DNA of 64,000 nucleotides, taken from NCBI RefSeq assembly GCF_001940235.1, contig NZ_MJIE01000001.1, positions 62,001-126,000 on the forward strand. The letters are read 5' to 3'. The notes under the pieces are model-generated. The model had not been told where the DNA came from. It was given only the letters and a program-made list of their open reading frames with translations, and made no database searches. Position 1 is the stretch's first letter; each line of letters opens with the position of its first letter. Shown here piece after piece: positions 8,114 to 16,196 of this stretch. The position numbers and the translations under genes are program-made. Source of the DNA: Hornefia porci (GTDB taxonomy: Bacteria > Bacillota > Clostridia > Peptostreptococcales > Anaerovoracaceae).

Positions 8114-9247
8114 CTACTTCAGGATTCTGGAGCGCACTGCGCCGGCAATCGCGGGAACCTCTGTGATGTCGTCTCTGGTGGAGATCAGGGCGTAGCCGTA
8201 GTCGCCGCGAACGCCTCCTGCAGCGCCGCTGACGGCAACGCCGAGTCCGTTAATCGCCGCATCCACGGGATTTTCGACACCCTTGGTCAGCAGAGCGATT
8301 CTGGTTTCACCTTCGGTCTTCGGCAGTCTGACTGCAGGGAAGTTCACCGAATTGGTGATATTTCCGTTTTCAATGTAGTCCATGATTTCCGTTACCGCGA
8401 TGGTCGCGCAGTTGTCTTCGGCTTCTGCCGTGGAAGCGCCCAGGTGAGGCAGCAGGACGACGCCTTCTTTTCCGACCAGCCCGTCGGTTCCGAAATCCGT
8501 CAGGTACTCTTTCAGCTTTCCGCCTTCCAGTGCGGCCAGCATATCGGCTTCGTTAATCAGCTTGTCTCTGGAGAAATTCAGAAGAACGGCTCCGTCCTTC
8601 ATCTGACTGAATACGTCTGCGTTGAACATTCCGTTGGTCGCCGGAGACGCGGGAACGTGGATCGTCACATAGTCGCACTTCGGCAGCATTTCCGCAGGGT
8701 CGTCCACAACATCGACGCAGCTGCAGAGCGCGTGGGCGGATTTTGTACTGAAGAACGGATCGTAGCCGACAACCTTCATCCCCAGATCCGCGGCGCTGTT
8801 CGCCACCATCACGCCGATAGCGCCCAGACCGTAGACGCCCAGCGTCTTTCCTTTAATTTCAGTACCGGCGAACTGCTTCTTGCCCTTTTCCACGGCCTTG
8901 CTGACGTCGGTGGTCAGGGTTGCGGCCCATGACAGAGCGGCGGGGATATTTCTGGCGGACAAAAGAAGCGCGGCCAGCACAAGCTCTTTTACAGCATTCG
9001 CGTTAGCGCCCGGGGTGTTGAAGACGACGATGCCCTGATCGGCGCATTTATCCAGTGGAATATTGTTCACGCCGGCGCCGGCTCTCGCAATGGTAAGGAG
9101 ATCCTTGCCGAACTCCATCTCGTGCATATCCTGGCTTCTGACAAGGATTCCGTTTGCCGCAGCGGTATCGTCGATGACTGCATAAGCATCGGACAGATGC
9201 GCAAGACCCACCGGAGAGATCTTGTTCAAAGTTGCGATATTGTACAT
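8114..9247 (-). CDS. serA: D-3-phosphoglycerate dehydrogenase
   Basis: A 377-residue D-2-hydroxyacid dehydrogenase that oxidises 3-phosphoglycerate, the first step of serine synthesis. Visible features are the NAD-binding GKTLGVYGLGAIG, the RDKLINEADML segment, and the catalytic histidine in LLPHLGASTAEAE. After the dehydrogenase part only a short ACT-like tail remains (from about residue 308), so it is the compact type, shorter than the B. subtilis enzyme. The ATG at 9247 has GGAGG eight bases upstream; the longer frame starts inside that ribosome site. It is divergent from serC, the next enzyme of the pathway. Another hydroxyacid substrate is unlikely given serC. Confidence 0.9.
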   Translation of the reverse strand: MYNIATLNKISPVGLAHLSDAYAVIDDTAAANGILVRSQDMHEMEFGKDLLTIARAGAGVNNIPLDKCADQGIVVFNTPGANANAVKELVLAALLLSARNIPAALSWAATLTTDVSKAVEKGKKQFAGTEIKGKTLGVYGLGAIGVMVANSAADLGMKVVGYDPFFSTKSAHALCSCVDVVDDPAEMLPKCDYVTIHVPASPATNGMFNADVFSQMKDGAVLLNFSRDKLINEADMLAALEGGKLKEYLTDFGTDGLVGKEGVVLLPHLGASTAEAEDNCATIAVTEIMDYIENGNITNSVNFPAVRLPKTEGETRIALLTKGVENPVDAAINGLGVAVSGAAGGVRGDYGYALISTRDDITEVPAIAGAVRSRILK

Positions 9248-9292
9248 TTTGCATACCTCCATAGACTCTTTTGTTGCAGTTATTAATACAAA

Positions 9293-9321
9293 ATTATATC
9301 ATTTATATCCCGATGTTTCAA
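9293..9321 (-). promoter_or_regulatory. Promoter for serA
   Basis: Minus strand TTGAAA (9316-9321) and TATAAT (9293-9298) have 17-base spacing, a near-consensus match. Confidence 0.7.
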
Positions 9322-9413
9322 GATTCTGAACGACATTCCGGATCATCGGAAACCGAATGGCTGCTCTGCGAAAAAACCATAGCAGATACCATGCAAGTAT
9401 ACAGCCGGAAATC

Positions 9414-9442
9414 TTTACTTTCCGGAAACCGGGTGCTATAAT
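9414..9442 (+). promoter_or_regulatory. Promoter for serC
   Basis: TTTACT (9414-9419) and TATAAT (9437-9442) have 17-base spacing and lie 55 bases before the serC start. No T-box or riboswitch is apparent between the divergent promoters. Confidence 0.65.
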
Positions 9443-9497
9443 AAATCCAAAGAATCGTTATTTTTCAGATAATCTTACAGTATGGGGGATAAGTCAA

Positions 9498-10589
9498 ATG
9501 AGCAAATATGAGAGAGTATATAACTTTTCCGCCGGACCTTCAATGCTTCCGCTGGAGGTGCTGGAAAACGTTCAGAAGGATCTTCTGAATTACAAGGGAA
9601 CCGGAGAATCCGTCATGGAGATGAGCCATCGGTCCGCCGAGTTCAAGGCGATTATTGAAGACGCCGAGGCGGATCTGCGGAAGCTGATGAACATTCCGGA
9701 CAACTACAAAGTCCTGTTCCTGCAGGGCGGCGGCACACTGCAGTTCTCCATGATTCCGATCAACCTGCTGAGAAACTCCAAAAAGGCGGATTACATCGTA
9801 ACCGGACAGTGGGCGAAGAAGGCGTACAAGGAAGCCTGCAAATTCGGAGACATCAAATGCGTAGCCAGCTCCGAGGAGGACACCTACAGCTACATCCCGG
9901 AGGTCAGCAGAGAGGACTTCAGGGCGGACGCGGACTATGTGTACATCTGCTATAACAATACGATTTACGGCTCCAAATTCCCGTACATTCCGGATACCGG
10001 AGATATTCCGCTGGTTGCGGACATGTCCTCCTGCATCCTCAGTGAGGAAGTGGATGTCAGCAGATTCGGCGTGATCTGGGCAGGTGCGCAGAAGAACGTC
10101 GCTCCGGCGGGCGTGACCATCGTCATCATCCGGGACGACCTGATCGGGTTCGCACCGGAGGATACGCCGGTTTACCTGGATTACAAAACACACGCCGAGA
10201 AGGATTCCATGTACAACACTCCGCCGTGCTGGTCCATCTATGTGGCGGGCGAAGTGTTCAAGTATCTGCTGGAGAACGGCGGCGTACCCGCAATGCACGA
10301 GAAGGACGTCAGAAAAGCAGAGAAGCTCTATGCGGCTATCGACGCCAGCCCGATTTTCAGGGGAACCGTCAGAGAGAAGGATCGCTCCCTGATGAACGTT
10401 ACCTTTGTTACCGGCGACAAAGACATGGATGCGGAGTTCATCGCGATGGCGAAGGAAAACGGTCTGATCAACCTGAAGGGACACCGTACGGTTGGCGGAC
10501 TGCGCGCCAGCATCTACAACGCGATGCCTGAGGAAGGCGTGGACGCGCTGATTGCTCTGATGAAGAAATTCGAGGAATCGAAGAAATAA
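9498..10589 (+). CDS. serC: Phosphoserine aminotransferase
   Basis: A 363-residue class V aminotransferase that converts 3-phosphohydroxypyruvate and glutamate to phosphoserine. The N-terminal VYNFSAGPSMLP and the PLP-lysine segment WAGAQKNVAPAGVT are diagnostic, as is LKGHRTVGGLRASIYNAM near the C-terminus. The length is typical. The start is the ATG after TATGGGGGATAAG; the upstream extension to 9357 runs through the promoter. It is divergent from serA, and no serB is nearby. PLP-dependent, cytoplasmic, homodimer expected. Confidence 0.95.
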   Translation: MSKYERVYNFSAGPSMLPLEVLENVQKDLLNYKGTGESVMEMSHRSAEFKAIIEDAEADLRKLMNIPDNYKVLFLQGGGTLQFSMIPINLLRNSKKADYIVTGQWAKKAYKEACKFGDIKCVASSEEDTYSYIPEVSREDFRADADYVYICYNNTIYGSKFPYIPDTGDIPLVADMSSCILSEEVDVSRFGVIWAGAQKNVAPAGVTIVIIRDDLIGFAPEDTPVYLDYKTHAEKDSMYNTPPCWSIYVAGEVFKYLLENGGVPAMHEKDVRKAEKLYAAIDASPIFRGTVREKDRSLMNVTFVTGDKDMDAEFIAMAKENGLINLKGHRTVGGLRASIYNAMPEEGVDALIALMKKFEESKK

Positions 10590-10626
10590 GAGTCGTCTGC
10601 GGCAAACCAGATTAATTCTGACAGAA

Positions 10627-10656
10627 AACGCTTCCGGAAGAACCGGGAGCGTTTTT
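10627..10656 (+). terminator. Rho-independent terminator after serC
   Basis: AACGCT and AGCGTT with inner CCGG/CCGG pairing (10627-10653) form a stem with six T at its end. Confidence 0.8.
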
Positions 10657-10752
10657 TCGCCGTTCTGTCGGTTGCTATTTCAGCGGCGGTATTGTAAAAT
10701 AGGGAAAAATAAGCTTTTGTTCAATATGATACCAAAAAGGAGAGATGAGGCA

Positions 10753-12096
10753 GTGAATCAATACACCAGCCGGAGCGGCAGGATCGGAAGAATTTGTCTG
10801 GTTGTCATAATCGCGGCAGCGCTGCTTTTGTCCGCGGCGGATCCCTCTGCGGCAAAAACAGAAAAAGTGGAAAAGCCGACGGTTTACGCCGGCGGTGCGG
10901 TGGTATACTGTGAGAATACAGGAGAGACGATCTTCTCACAGAACGCGAAGCGGCAGTACGATCCCTACAGCATCACCAAGCTGATGACGGCGCTGCTGGC
11001 CGTGCAGCATCTGCCGCTGGACAAGACCGTGACGGTCTCGGAAAAAGCGGCGGCTCAGGGTGAGTCCACCATGGATCTGGTGAAGGGCGAGAAGGTCACG
11101 GTGGAACAGCTTTTGTACGGCGCGCTGCTGCTTTCCGGAAACGATGCGGCCTACGCTCTGGGGGAAGCTGTTTCAGGGAATATGACGGATTTCGTCAAGC
11201 TGATGAACAAGACCGCCCGGAATATCGGCTGCAAGAGCACGCATTTCGAGAACGCCACAGGTATCCAGTCGGCGGGGCATTACACGACGGCGGCGGATTT
11301 CACGCAGATTACGAGGGTGGCGCTGTCCAACTCCACGATCCGCAAGGTGGCGGGAACCAGGGTCTACAGGATGGACGCGACGAACAAAAGCAAGGCGCGT
11401 ACCATGAAGACTCACGTTCCGCTGGTGAACACGGAGAATTCCGGCGTTTACGCGGGAAAGACCGGGCTGTGGCAGACCGATGACTGCACCCTTGCGGTGG
11501 GGTATGAGAAAAACGGGCTGCAGCTGTTTATCGTGCTGCTGAAGGATACAGAGGCTGAACGCACCAATGACCTGAAAAAGCTGATTCAGTATGCGGAAGC
11601 TTCTGTTCAGGGGATTCAGGTGGTGAAGGCCGGGAAGGAAACCGGCAAGGTCAGGATCCGGCACGGTGCGGTCACCCGCCTGCAGACTTATACCGCCGAG
11701 CGGGGATACGCCTATCTGCCGAAGGAGGGCTCCGAATCGCTGATCAGCACGAAGACGGTGATGAAGAGTAATGTCCAGGCTCCGGTAAAGGCGGGACAGG
11801 TCGTCGGGTATTATAATATCTACGTCGGGGACGATGTGGTAAACAAGGTTCCACTGGTGGTGCGGGAGTCGGTGAAGGAGGGATGGTTCCCGTCTTACAT
11901 CGGAATTTCCAACAGAGCCAGCATGATTATCGGAGCGGTTCTGCTGGGGATAATCGCGTTCCTGATCTGGGCGGCGTGCATGCGCGCCAGGGCCAGACGC
12001 CGCCGGAGAGAGCTGCACCGGCGCAGGGTCATGAGAATGGCGGAAGAGGAGCTGAGGAGAGAACAGGAAAGGAACCGAAGAGACTGGAATATATAA
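10753..12096 (+). CDS. D-alanyl-D-alanine carboxypeptidase (DacF/PBP5-like)
   Basis: A 447-residue S11 serine peptidase that trims the terminal D-Ala from peptidoglycan stem peptides. A signal peptide (ICLVVIIAAALLLSA) leads to the catalytic domain with SITK (nucleophile serine and lysine), SGND and KTG boxes. A beta-rich domain follows, then a C-terminal membrane helix (MIIGAVLLGIIAFLIW) and a very basic cytoplasmic tail. I choose the GTG at 10753 because AAGGAG ends ten bases upstream and it starts just before the signal sequence; an in-frame ATG at 10726 is an alternative. It lies directly upstream of uvrC, with an 18-base gap made partly of a short duplication. Confidence 0.9.
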   Translation: MNQYTSRSGRIGRICLVVIIAAALLLSAADPSAAKTEKVEKPTVYAGGAVVYCENTGETIFSQNAKRQYDPYSITKLMTALLAVQHLPLDKTVTVSEKAAAQGESTMDLVKGEKVTVEQLLYGALLLSGNDAAYALGEAVSGNMTDFVKLMNKTARNIGCKSTHFENATGIQSAGHYTTAADFTQITRVALSNSTIRKVAGTRVYRMDATNKSKARTMKTHVPLVNTENSGVYAGKTGLWQTDDCTLAVGYEKNGLQLFIVLLKDTEAERTNDLKKLIQYAEASVQGIQVVKAGKETGKVRIRHGAVTRLQTYTAERGYAYLPKEGSESLISTKTVMKSNVQAPVKAGQVVGYYNIYVGDDVVNKVPLVVRESVKEGWFPSYIGISNRASMIIGAVLLGIIAFLIWAACMRARARRRRRELHRRRVMRMAEEELRREQERNRRDWNI

Positions 12097-12113
12097 AGAG
12101 ACTGGAATACACA
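12078..12113 (+). repeat. Imperfect 18-base tandem duplication at the dac/uvrC junction
   Basis: AAGAGACTGGAATATATA is followed at once by AAGAGACTGGAATACACA. The first copy encodes the end of the carboxypeptidase and the second fills the gap before uvrC, which consequently lacks a good Shine-Dalgarno. Confidence 0.6.
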
Positions 12114-12114
12114 A

Positions 12115-13965
12115 ATGTTTGACATCAGGGAAAATCTGAAAAAACTCCCGGACACACCGGGAGTTTATATGCACAAGGACAGACTGGGCCAGGTGATTTA
12201 CGTCGGAAAGGCGGTTTCGCTGCGCAGCAGGGTGCGTCAGTATTTCCAGAAATCCTATCAGAGCACCAGCCCCAAGGTCCGGGCGCTGGCGGCGAACATC
12301 GCGGAGTTCGAGTATATTACCTGCTCCAGCGAGATGGAAGCGCTGATTCTGGAATGCAACCTGATCAAGAAGTACATGCCTAAATACAATGTGCTTTTGC
12401 GGGACGACAAAACCTATCCGTACATCATGGTTACCACAGGCGAGACTTATCCCCGCGTGGTGAAGACCAGGCGCATACGCAAGGACGGCAACCGTTATTT
12501 CGGACCATACAGCGATGCGGGCGCGGTGAATGAGATCGTGGATCTGTTCAATTCCACCTATGCGCTGAAACGGTGCCCGGCGCAGAAATTTCCGAAGAGC
12601 CACAGACCGTGTCTGAACTACTTCATCGGTCAGTGTCAGGGGATGTGCTGCCCGAAGGACCACGAGGTGAACCGGGAAGAGTACATGAAGAACATCGATG
12701 AGATCATGCAGTTCCTGTCAGGGAAGGACAAACCGCTGCTCCGGAGACTGACGGACAGAATGCAGGCCGCCTCGGAAACCATGAACTATGAGGAGGCGGC
12801 CCGATGGAGGGACGCCATCCGCGCGGTGAAGGCTTTGTCAGAGACGCAACGGGTGACGATGATTACCGATAAGGACATGGATGTTGTTCTGGCGGTCAAG
12901 GATGAGGAACGGTCTTTTGTTGTGCTGTTTCCGGTGCGGGACGGAAAGCTCAGCGGCCGGGAGACCTTCCAGATTCAGACGGATGCGGAGGACACGCGCC
13001 GGGACATGGTGGCGGAGTTCATCAAGCAGTATTACAGCCAGTGGGCGGTGGTTCCGCCGGAAATTCTGATCGAGGAAGAGCTGCCGGAGCACGCGCTTCT
13101 GGAGGAATTCCTGAGCAGAGAAGGGCGGCGGGTGCACCTCACGGTCCCCAGGCGGGGAGACAAGCGGGCGCTGCTGAATCTGACCCGCAGGGACGTCGCG
13201 GAGATGACCAAGACGCTGGCGGTCCGTGCGGAAACAAAGAGAGAACGGCAGGACGCGGTACGGCTGGAGATGGATGCGGTTCTGGAGGCGGCGGGGAATC
13301 CGCGGCAGAACAGAGATGAGCCGGTCCGGGTGGAATCCTATGATATCTCCAACACCAACGGAGTCGACAGTGTCGGCGCGATGGTGGTTTTCAGCGGAAT
13401 AGATAAAATACGGAGGGATTACCGGCGCTTCAAGGTCCGGACTGTAGAAGGACCGGATGACTACGGCAGTCTGCAGGAAATTTTGTACAGGAGATACAAA
13501 AGAGCGGTGGACGGGGATCCCGGTTTCATCCGTCTTCCGGATATCATCATGATGGACGGCGGGCTGGGACAGGTTCACGCCGCTCAGACGGTTCTGAACG
13601 CCATGAAGCTGAATATTCCGGTAGTGGGGATGGCCAAGGATGACCATCACCGGACGAGGGCGCTGGTGTTCGGAAACGGAGACGAAATGGATCTGCGGCA
13701 GCATCCGGTGCTGTTCCGGTACGCCGGAACAGTTCAGGAGGAAGTGCACCGGTTTGCCATCGACTATCACCATCAGCTGCATGGGAAAAACTCCATGCAC
13801 TCGGCGCTGGATGACATTCCCGGAGTGGGTCCGAAACGGCGTAATGAACTTCTGTACCACTTCAAAACCATCGACGCGATCCGCGGCGCGACGGAGGAGG
13901 AACTGAGCAGGGTCCCTTCAGTCACAGAGCAGGTGGCCAGAAACATCTATGAATATTTTCACTGA
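12115..13965 (+). CDS. uvrC: Excinuclease ABC subunit C
   Basis: A 616-residue UvrC, which makes both incisions around bulky DNA lesions in the UvrABC system. Domains in order: GIY-YIG nuclease (GVYMHKD..VIYVGKA, about residues 14-90), a cysteine cluster (C160-C180 region), a UVR motif binding UvrB (MNYEEAARWRDAI), the RNase H-like nuclease (VESYDISNTNG, IMMDGGLGQVHAA), and C-terminal helix-hairpin-helix motifs (IPGVGPKRRNELL). The length is typical. The ATG is the first in frame, but no strong ribosome site precedes it, so translation may be coupled to the upstream gene or weak. Confidence 0.95.
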   Translation: MFDIRENLKKLPDTPGVYMHKDRLGQVIYVGKAVSLRSRVRQYFQKSYQSTSPKVRALAANIAEFEYITCSSEMEALILECNLIKKYMPKYNVLLRDDKTYPYIMVTTGETYPRVVKTRRIRKDGNRYFGPYSDAGAVNEIVDLFNSTYALKRCPAQKFPKSHRPCLNYFIGQCQGMCCPKDHEVNREEYMKNIDEIMQFLSGKDKPLLRRLTDRMQAASETMNYEEAARWRDAIRAVKALSETQRVTMITDKDMDVVLAVKDEERSFVVLFPVRDGKLSGRETFQIQTDAEDTRRDMVAEFIKQYYSQWAVVPPEILIEEELPEHALLEEFLSREGRRVHLTVPRRGDKRALLNLTRRDVAEMTKTLAVRAETKRERQDAVRLEMDAVLEAAGNPRQNRDEPVRVESYDISNTNGVDSVGAMVVFSGIDKIRRDYRRFKVRTVEGPDDYGSLQEILYRRYKRAVDGDPGFIRLPDIIMMDGGLGQVHAAQTVLNAMKLNIPVVGMAKDDHHRTRALVFGNGDEMDLRQHPVLFRYAGTVQEEVHRFAIDYHHQLHGKNSMHSALDDIPGVGPKRRNELLYHFKTIDAIRGATEEELSRVPSVTEQVARNIYEYFH

Positions 13966-13969
13966 ATTC

Positions 13970-13998
13970 TTGCGTCTGCCGCCGTAAGATGTTATAGT
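13970..13998 (+). promoter_or_regulatory. Promoter for the DUF1292 gene
   Basis: TTGCGT (13970-13975) and TATAGT (13993-13998) are 17 bases apart, 41 bases before the start codon. Confidence 0.5.
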
Positions 13999-14038
13999 TA
14001 AAAAGTATTCATTTACTTAAACTTTGGAGGACAATGAT

Positions 14039-14341
14039 ATGGCTGAAAATAAAAAGAATAATACGCAGGCGCCGGAAGAGGAAGAGATGGAGGTCATCAC
14101 TCTGGAATTTGACGACGGTGAGAAGGCGGACTGCGAGATCATGGGAATCTTCGACTACAACGGTAAGGATTACGTGGCGCTGATTCCGGACGACGGAACG
14201 GACGACGTATGGATTTACGGGTATGAGGAGGATGAGGAAGGCGCGTTCGAGCTCATCGATATCACCGATGACAAACTGTTCGAAGCGGTTGCCCGGGAAT
14301 TCGAATCCATTATGGAGGATCCGGAGGAAAACGAGGAATAG
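14039..14341 (+). CDS. DUF1292 domain protein (YrzB-like)
   Basis: A 100-residue, very acidic protein. Residues 18-100 match the DUF1292 family, with ITLEFDDGEK, GIFDYNGKDYVALIP and VWIYGYEED. Family members are small soluble proteins without a proven function; in many Firmicutes they sit beside yrrK and yrzL, which are absent here. The ATG at 14039 has GGAGG eight bases upstream; a TTG at 14024 overlaps that site and is less likely. It is followed by a 12-bp perfect hairpin. Confidence 0.85.
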   Translation: MAENKKNNTQAPEEEEMEVITLEFDDGEKADCEIMGIFDYNGKDYVALIPDDGTDDVWIYGYEEDEEGAFELIDITDDKLFEAVAREFESIMEDPEENEE

Positions 14342-14356
14342 AACGAGATTCGATGT

Positions 14357-14391
14357 ACAGAATGCACCCGCGATATGCAGGTGCATTCTGT
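14357..14391. terminator. Strong hairpin between convergent genes
   Basis: ACAGAATGCACC (14357-14368) and GGTGCATTCTGT (14380-14391) pair perfectly over 12 bp with an 11-base loop. The following T run is weak, so it may act as a two-way end between the DUF1292 gene and the small minus-strand gene. Confidence 0.5.
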
Positions 14392-14418
14392 TGCGTTGGA
14401 GAGTCCGGCGCATGACTG

Positions 14419-14589
14419 TCATTTCCGTTTGCGGAATACCCGTTTCAGAAACAGCCAGGAAAAATATGTACAGAGGACGAGGCCACAGAATACATAGGAA
14501 TCGTGGTGGCCTCTAAAAAGCAGGCTCAGAAGCGCAAGATCAAAGACGACGAAACTGATCCCGAACCAGAATTCTTTTTTGTAAAACAT
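14419..14589 (-). CDS. Small 56-residue membrane protein
   Basis: Not recognised. The frame begins at an ATG with a strong AAAGGAG ribosome site seven bases upstream on the minus strand. It encodes MFYKKEFWFGISFVV and then a second hydrophobic segment (YVFCGLVLCTYFSWLFL) ending in the basic tail KRVFRKRK. Two membrane helices joined by a short RGHHDS loop are likely, with the positive tail inside. The gene is divergent from the FAD oxidoreductase (57 bases between starts) and convergent with the DUF1292 gene. Its reality rests on the ribosome site, the clean two-helix pattern and the lack of any competing frame. Confidence 0.6.
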   Translation of the reverse strand: MFYKKEFWFGISFVVFDLALLSLLFRGHHDSYVFCGLVLCTYFSWLFLKRVFRKRK

Positions 14590-14646
14590 AGAAAACTCCT
14601 TTAAATAATTTCAACTCAAGTATATCACAGATTGGAGCGATAGAAA

Positions 14647-16035
14647 ATGGAAAATTATGATATCGTCATCGTCGGCGCAGGCGCCAGTGGCGTATTTATG
14701 GCTTATGAACTGACGAAGCTTGATAATAATGCCCGGGTTCTGATGCTGGACCGCGGAGCACCGCTGGAGAAGCGAATCTGCCCGGTTAAGCTGGGAAAAA
14801 CAAAGGTCTGCGTCAAATGTGATCCCTGCCACATCATGAACGGTTACGGCGGCGCCGGAACGCTGTCCGACGGGAAGTACAATCTGACGACGCAGTTCGG
14901 GGGAGAACTGCACCAGTACATCGGCGTGGAGAAGGCGATGGAGCTGATGGAGTATGTGGATGAAGTGCTCTGCTCCATGGGCGGCGAGGACGCCCGGCTG
15001 TATTCCACCGCGAGTACGGATCTGAAAACGGAGTGTCTCAAATATGACCTGCATCTGCTGGAGGCCCGTGTGCGCCACCTGGGAACGGATCGCAATGTCC
15101 GCATACTGGGGAAAATTTACGATTATATCCGGGATCGTGTCGATATGAAATTCTACACTGTAGTGGATTCCATCGACCGGAACGGAGACGGGAGCTTTGT
15201 GGTGACCACGTCGGACGGAGATCAGTTCCGGGCAGAGGACGTGGTGCTGGCGACCGGGCGCAGCGGTTCCGCCTGGATGGAGAGGATCTGTGACCGTTTT
15301 CAGGTTCCCCAGAAGAAGAACCGTGTCGATATCGGCGTTCGCGTGGAGCTGCCCGCAGAGATATTCCGCCACATTACCGATGAAGTGTATGAGAGTAAAA
15401 TCGTTTATCAGACGGAAAAATACAACGATCTGGTGAGAACCTTCTGCATGAATCCATACGGCGAGGTCGTTTCGGAGAACACCAACGGAATTGTCACGGT
15501 GAACGGGCACAGCTATGCAGATCCGTCGCTGCTCTCTGAGAACACCAACTTCGCGCTGCTGGTTTCAAATAAATTCACCGAGCCGTTCCGCGACAGCAAC
15601 GAATACGGTCAGGCGATCGCCAGCCTCTCCAATATGCTGGGAGGAGGCGTTCTGATGCAGCGCTTCGGCGATCTGGTGAAGGGAAGGCGGAGCAGCGAGC
15701 GGCGTATGGAGAAATGCTTCACCCGGCCGACTCTCGCCGCAACGCCGGGAGATCTGAGTCTGGTGATGCCCAAGCGCCAGATGGATGATATCATTGAAAT
15801 GATTTACGCGCTGGACAAAATCGCACCGGGCACGGCCAATGAGGATACGCTCCTGTACGGAATAGAGGTCAAGTTCTACAATTCCAGAGTGGAGGTGGAC
15901 GACCGTCTGATGACGAAGATTCCGAATCTCTATGCGCTGGGCGACGGCTCCGGCGTCACTCATTCACTGTCCCAGGCGTCGGCCTCCGGCGTTTACGTTG
16001 CCAGACTGCTGGCAGAAAAATATTCGCGGTCGTAA
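14647..16035 (+). CDS. FAD-dependent dehydrogenase (COG2509-like)
   Basis: A 462-residue flavoprotein. The N-terminal Rossmann motif DIVIVGAGASGVFMAYEL binds FAD, and a second FAD signature lies near the C-terminus (NLYALGDGSGVTHSLSQA). An early cysteine-rich stretch (CVKCDPCHIMNGYGGAG) is characteristic of the uncharacterised COG2509 group, whose reactions are not known. No membrane segment or signal peptide is seen. The start follows TGGAGCGATAG. It is followed after 161 bases by an antiporter with its own ribosome site. Confidence 0.8.
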   Translation: MENYDIVIVGAGASGVFMAYELTKLDNNARVLMLDRGAPLEKRICPVKLGKTKVCVKCDPCHIMNGYGGAGTLSDGKYNLTTQFGGELHQYIGVEKAMELMEYVDEVLCSMGGEDARLYSTASTDLKTECLKYDLHLLEARVRHLGTDRNVRILGKIYDYIRDRVDMKFYTVVDSIDRNGDGSFVVTTSDGDQFRAEDVVLATGRSGSAWMERICDRFQVPQKKNRVDIGVRVELPAEIFRHITDEVYESKIVYQTEKYNDLVRTFCMNPYGEVVSENTNGIVTVNGHSYADPSLLSENTNFALLVSNKFTEPFRDSNEYGQAIASLSNMLGGGVLMQRFGDLVKGRRSSERRMEKCFTRPTLAATPGDLSLVMPKRQMDDIIEMIYALDKIAPGTANEDTLLYGIEVKFYNSRVEVDDRLMTKIPNLYALGDGSGVTHSLSQASASGVYVARLLAEKYSRS

Positions 16036-16196
16036 CGGATCCATGCTCCGGCTCCGGCACGAAGCGCGGCAGGATCATCGGCTTTCGCGCATGCTGAACC
16101 GGTTCCGTCCCGCTCTGCGCGGAGCGCGGAGAGACCGGTCTGCCGCGCGGAGCTGATCTGCGCGCCGCGCCGGATTTTGTGAAGGAAGGGGGACGC

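Noticed and set aside
7861..8166. A 101-codon plus-strand open frame between the DUF975 gene and serA
   Set aside because: It runs through a terminator hairpin and into the serA 3' end and has no ribosome site.
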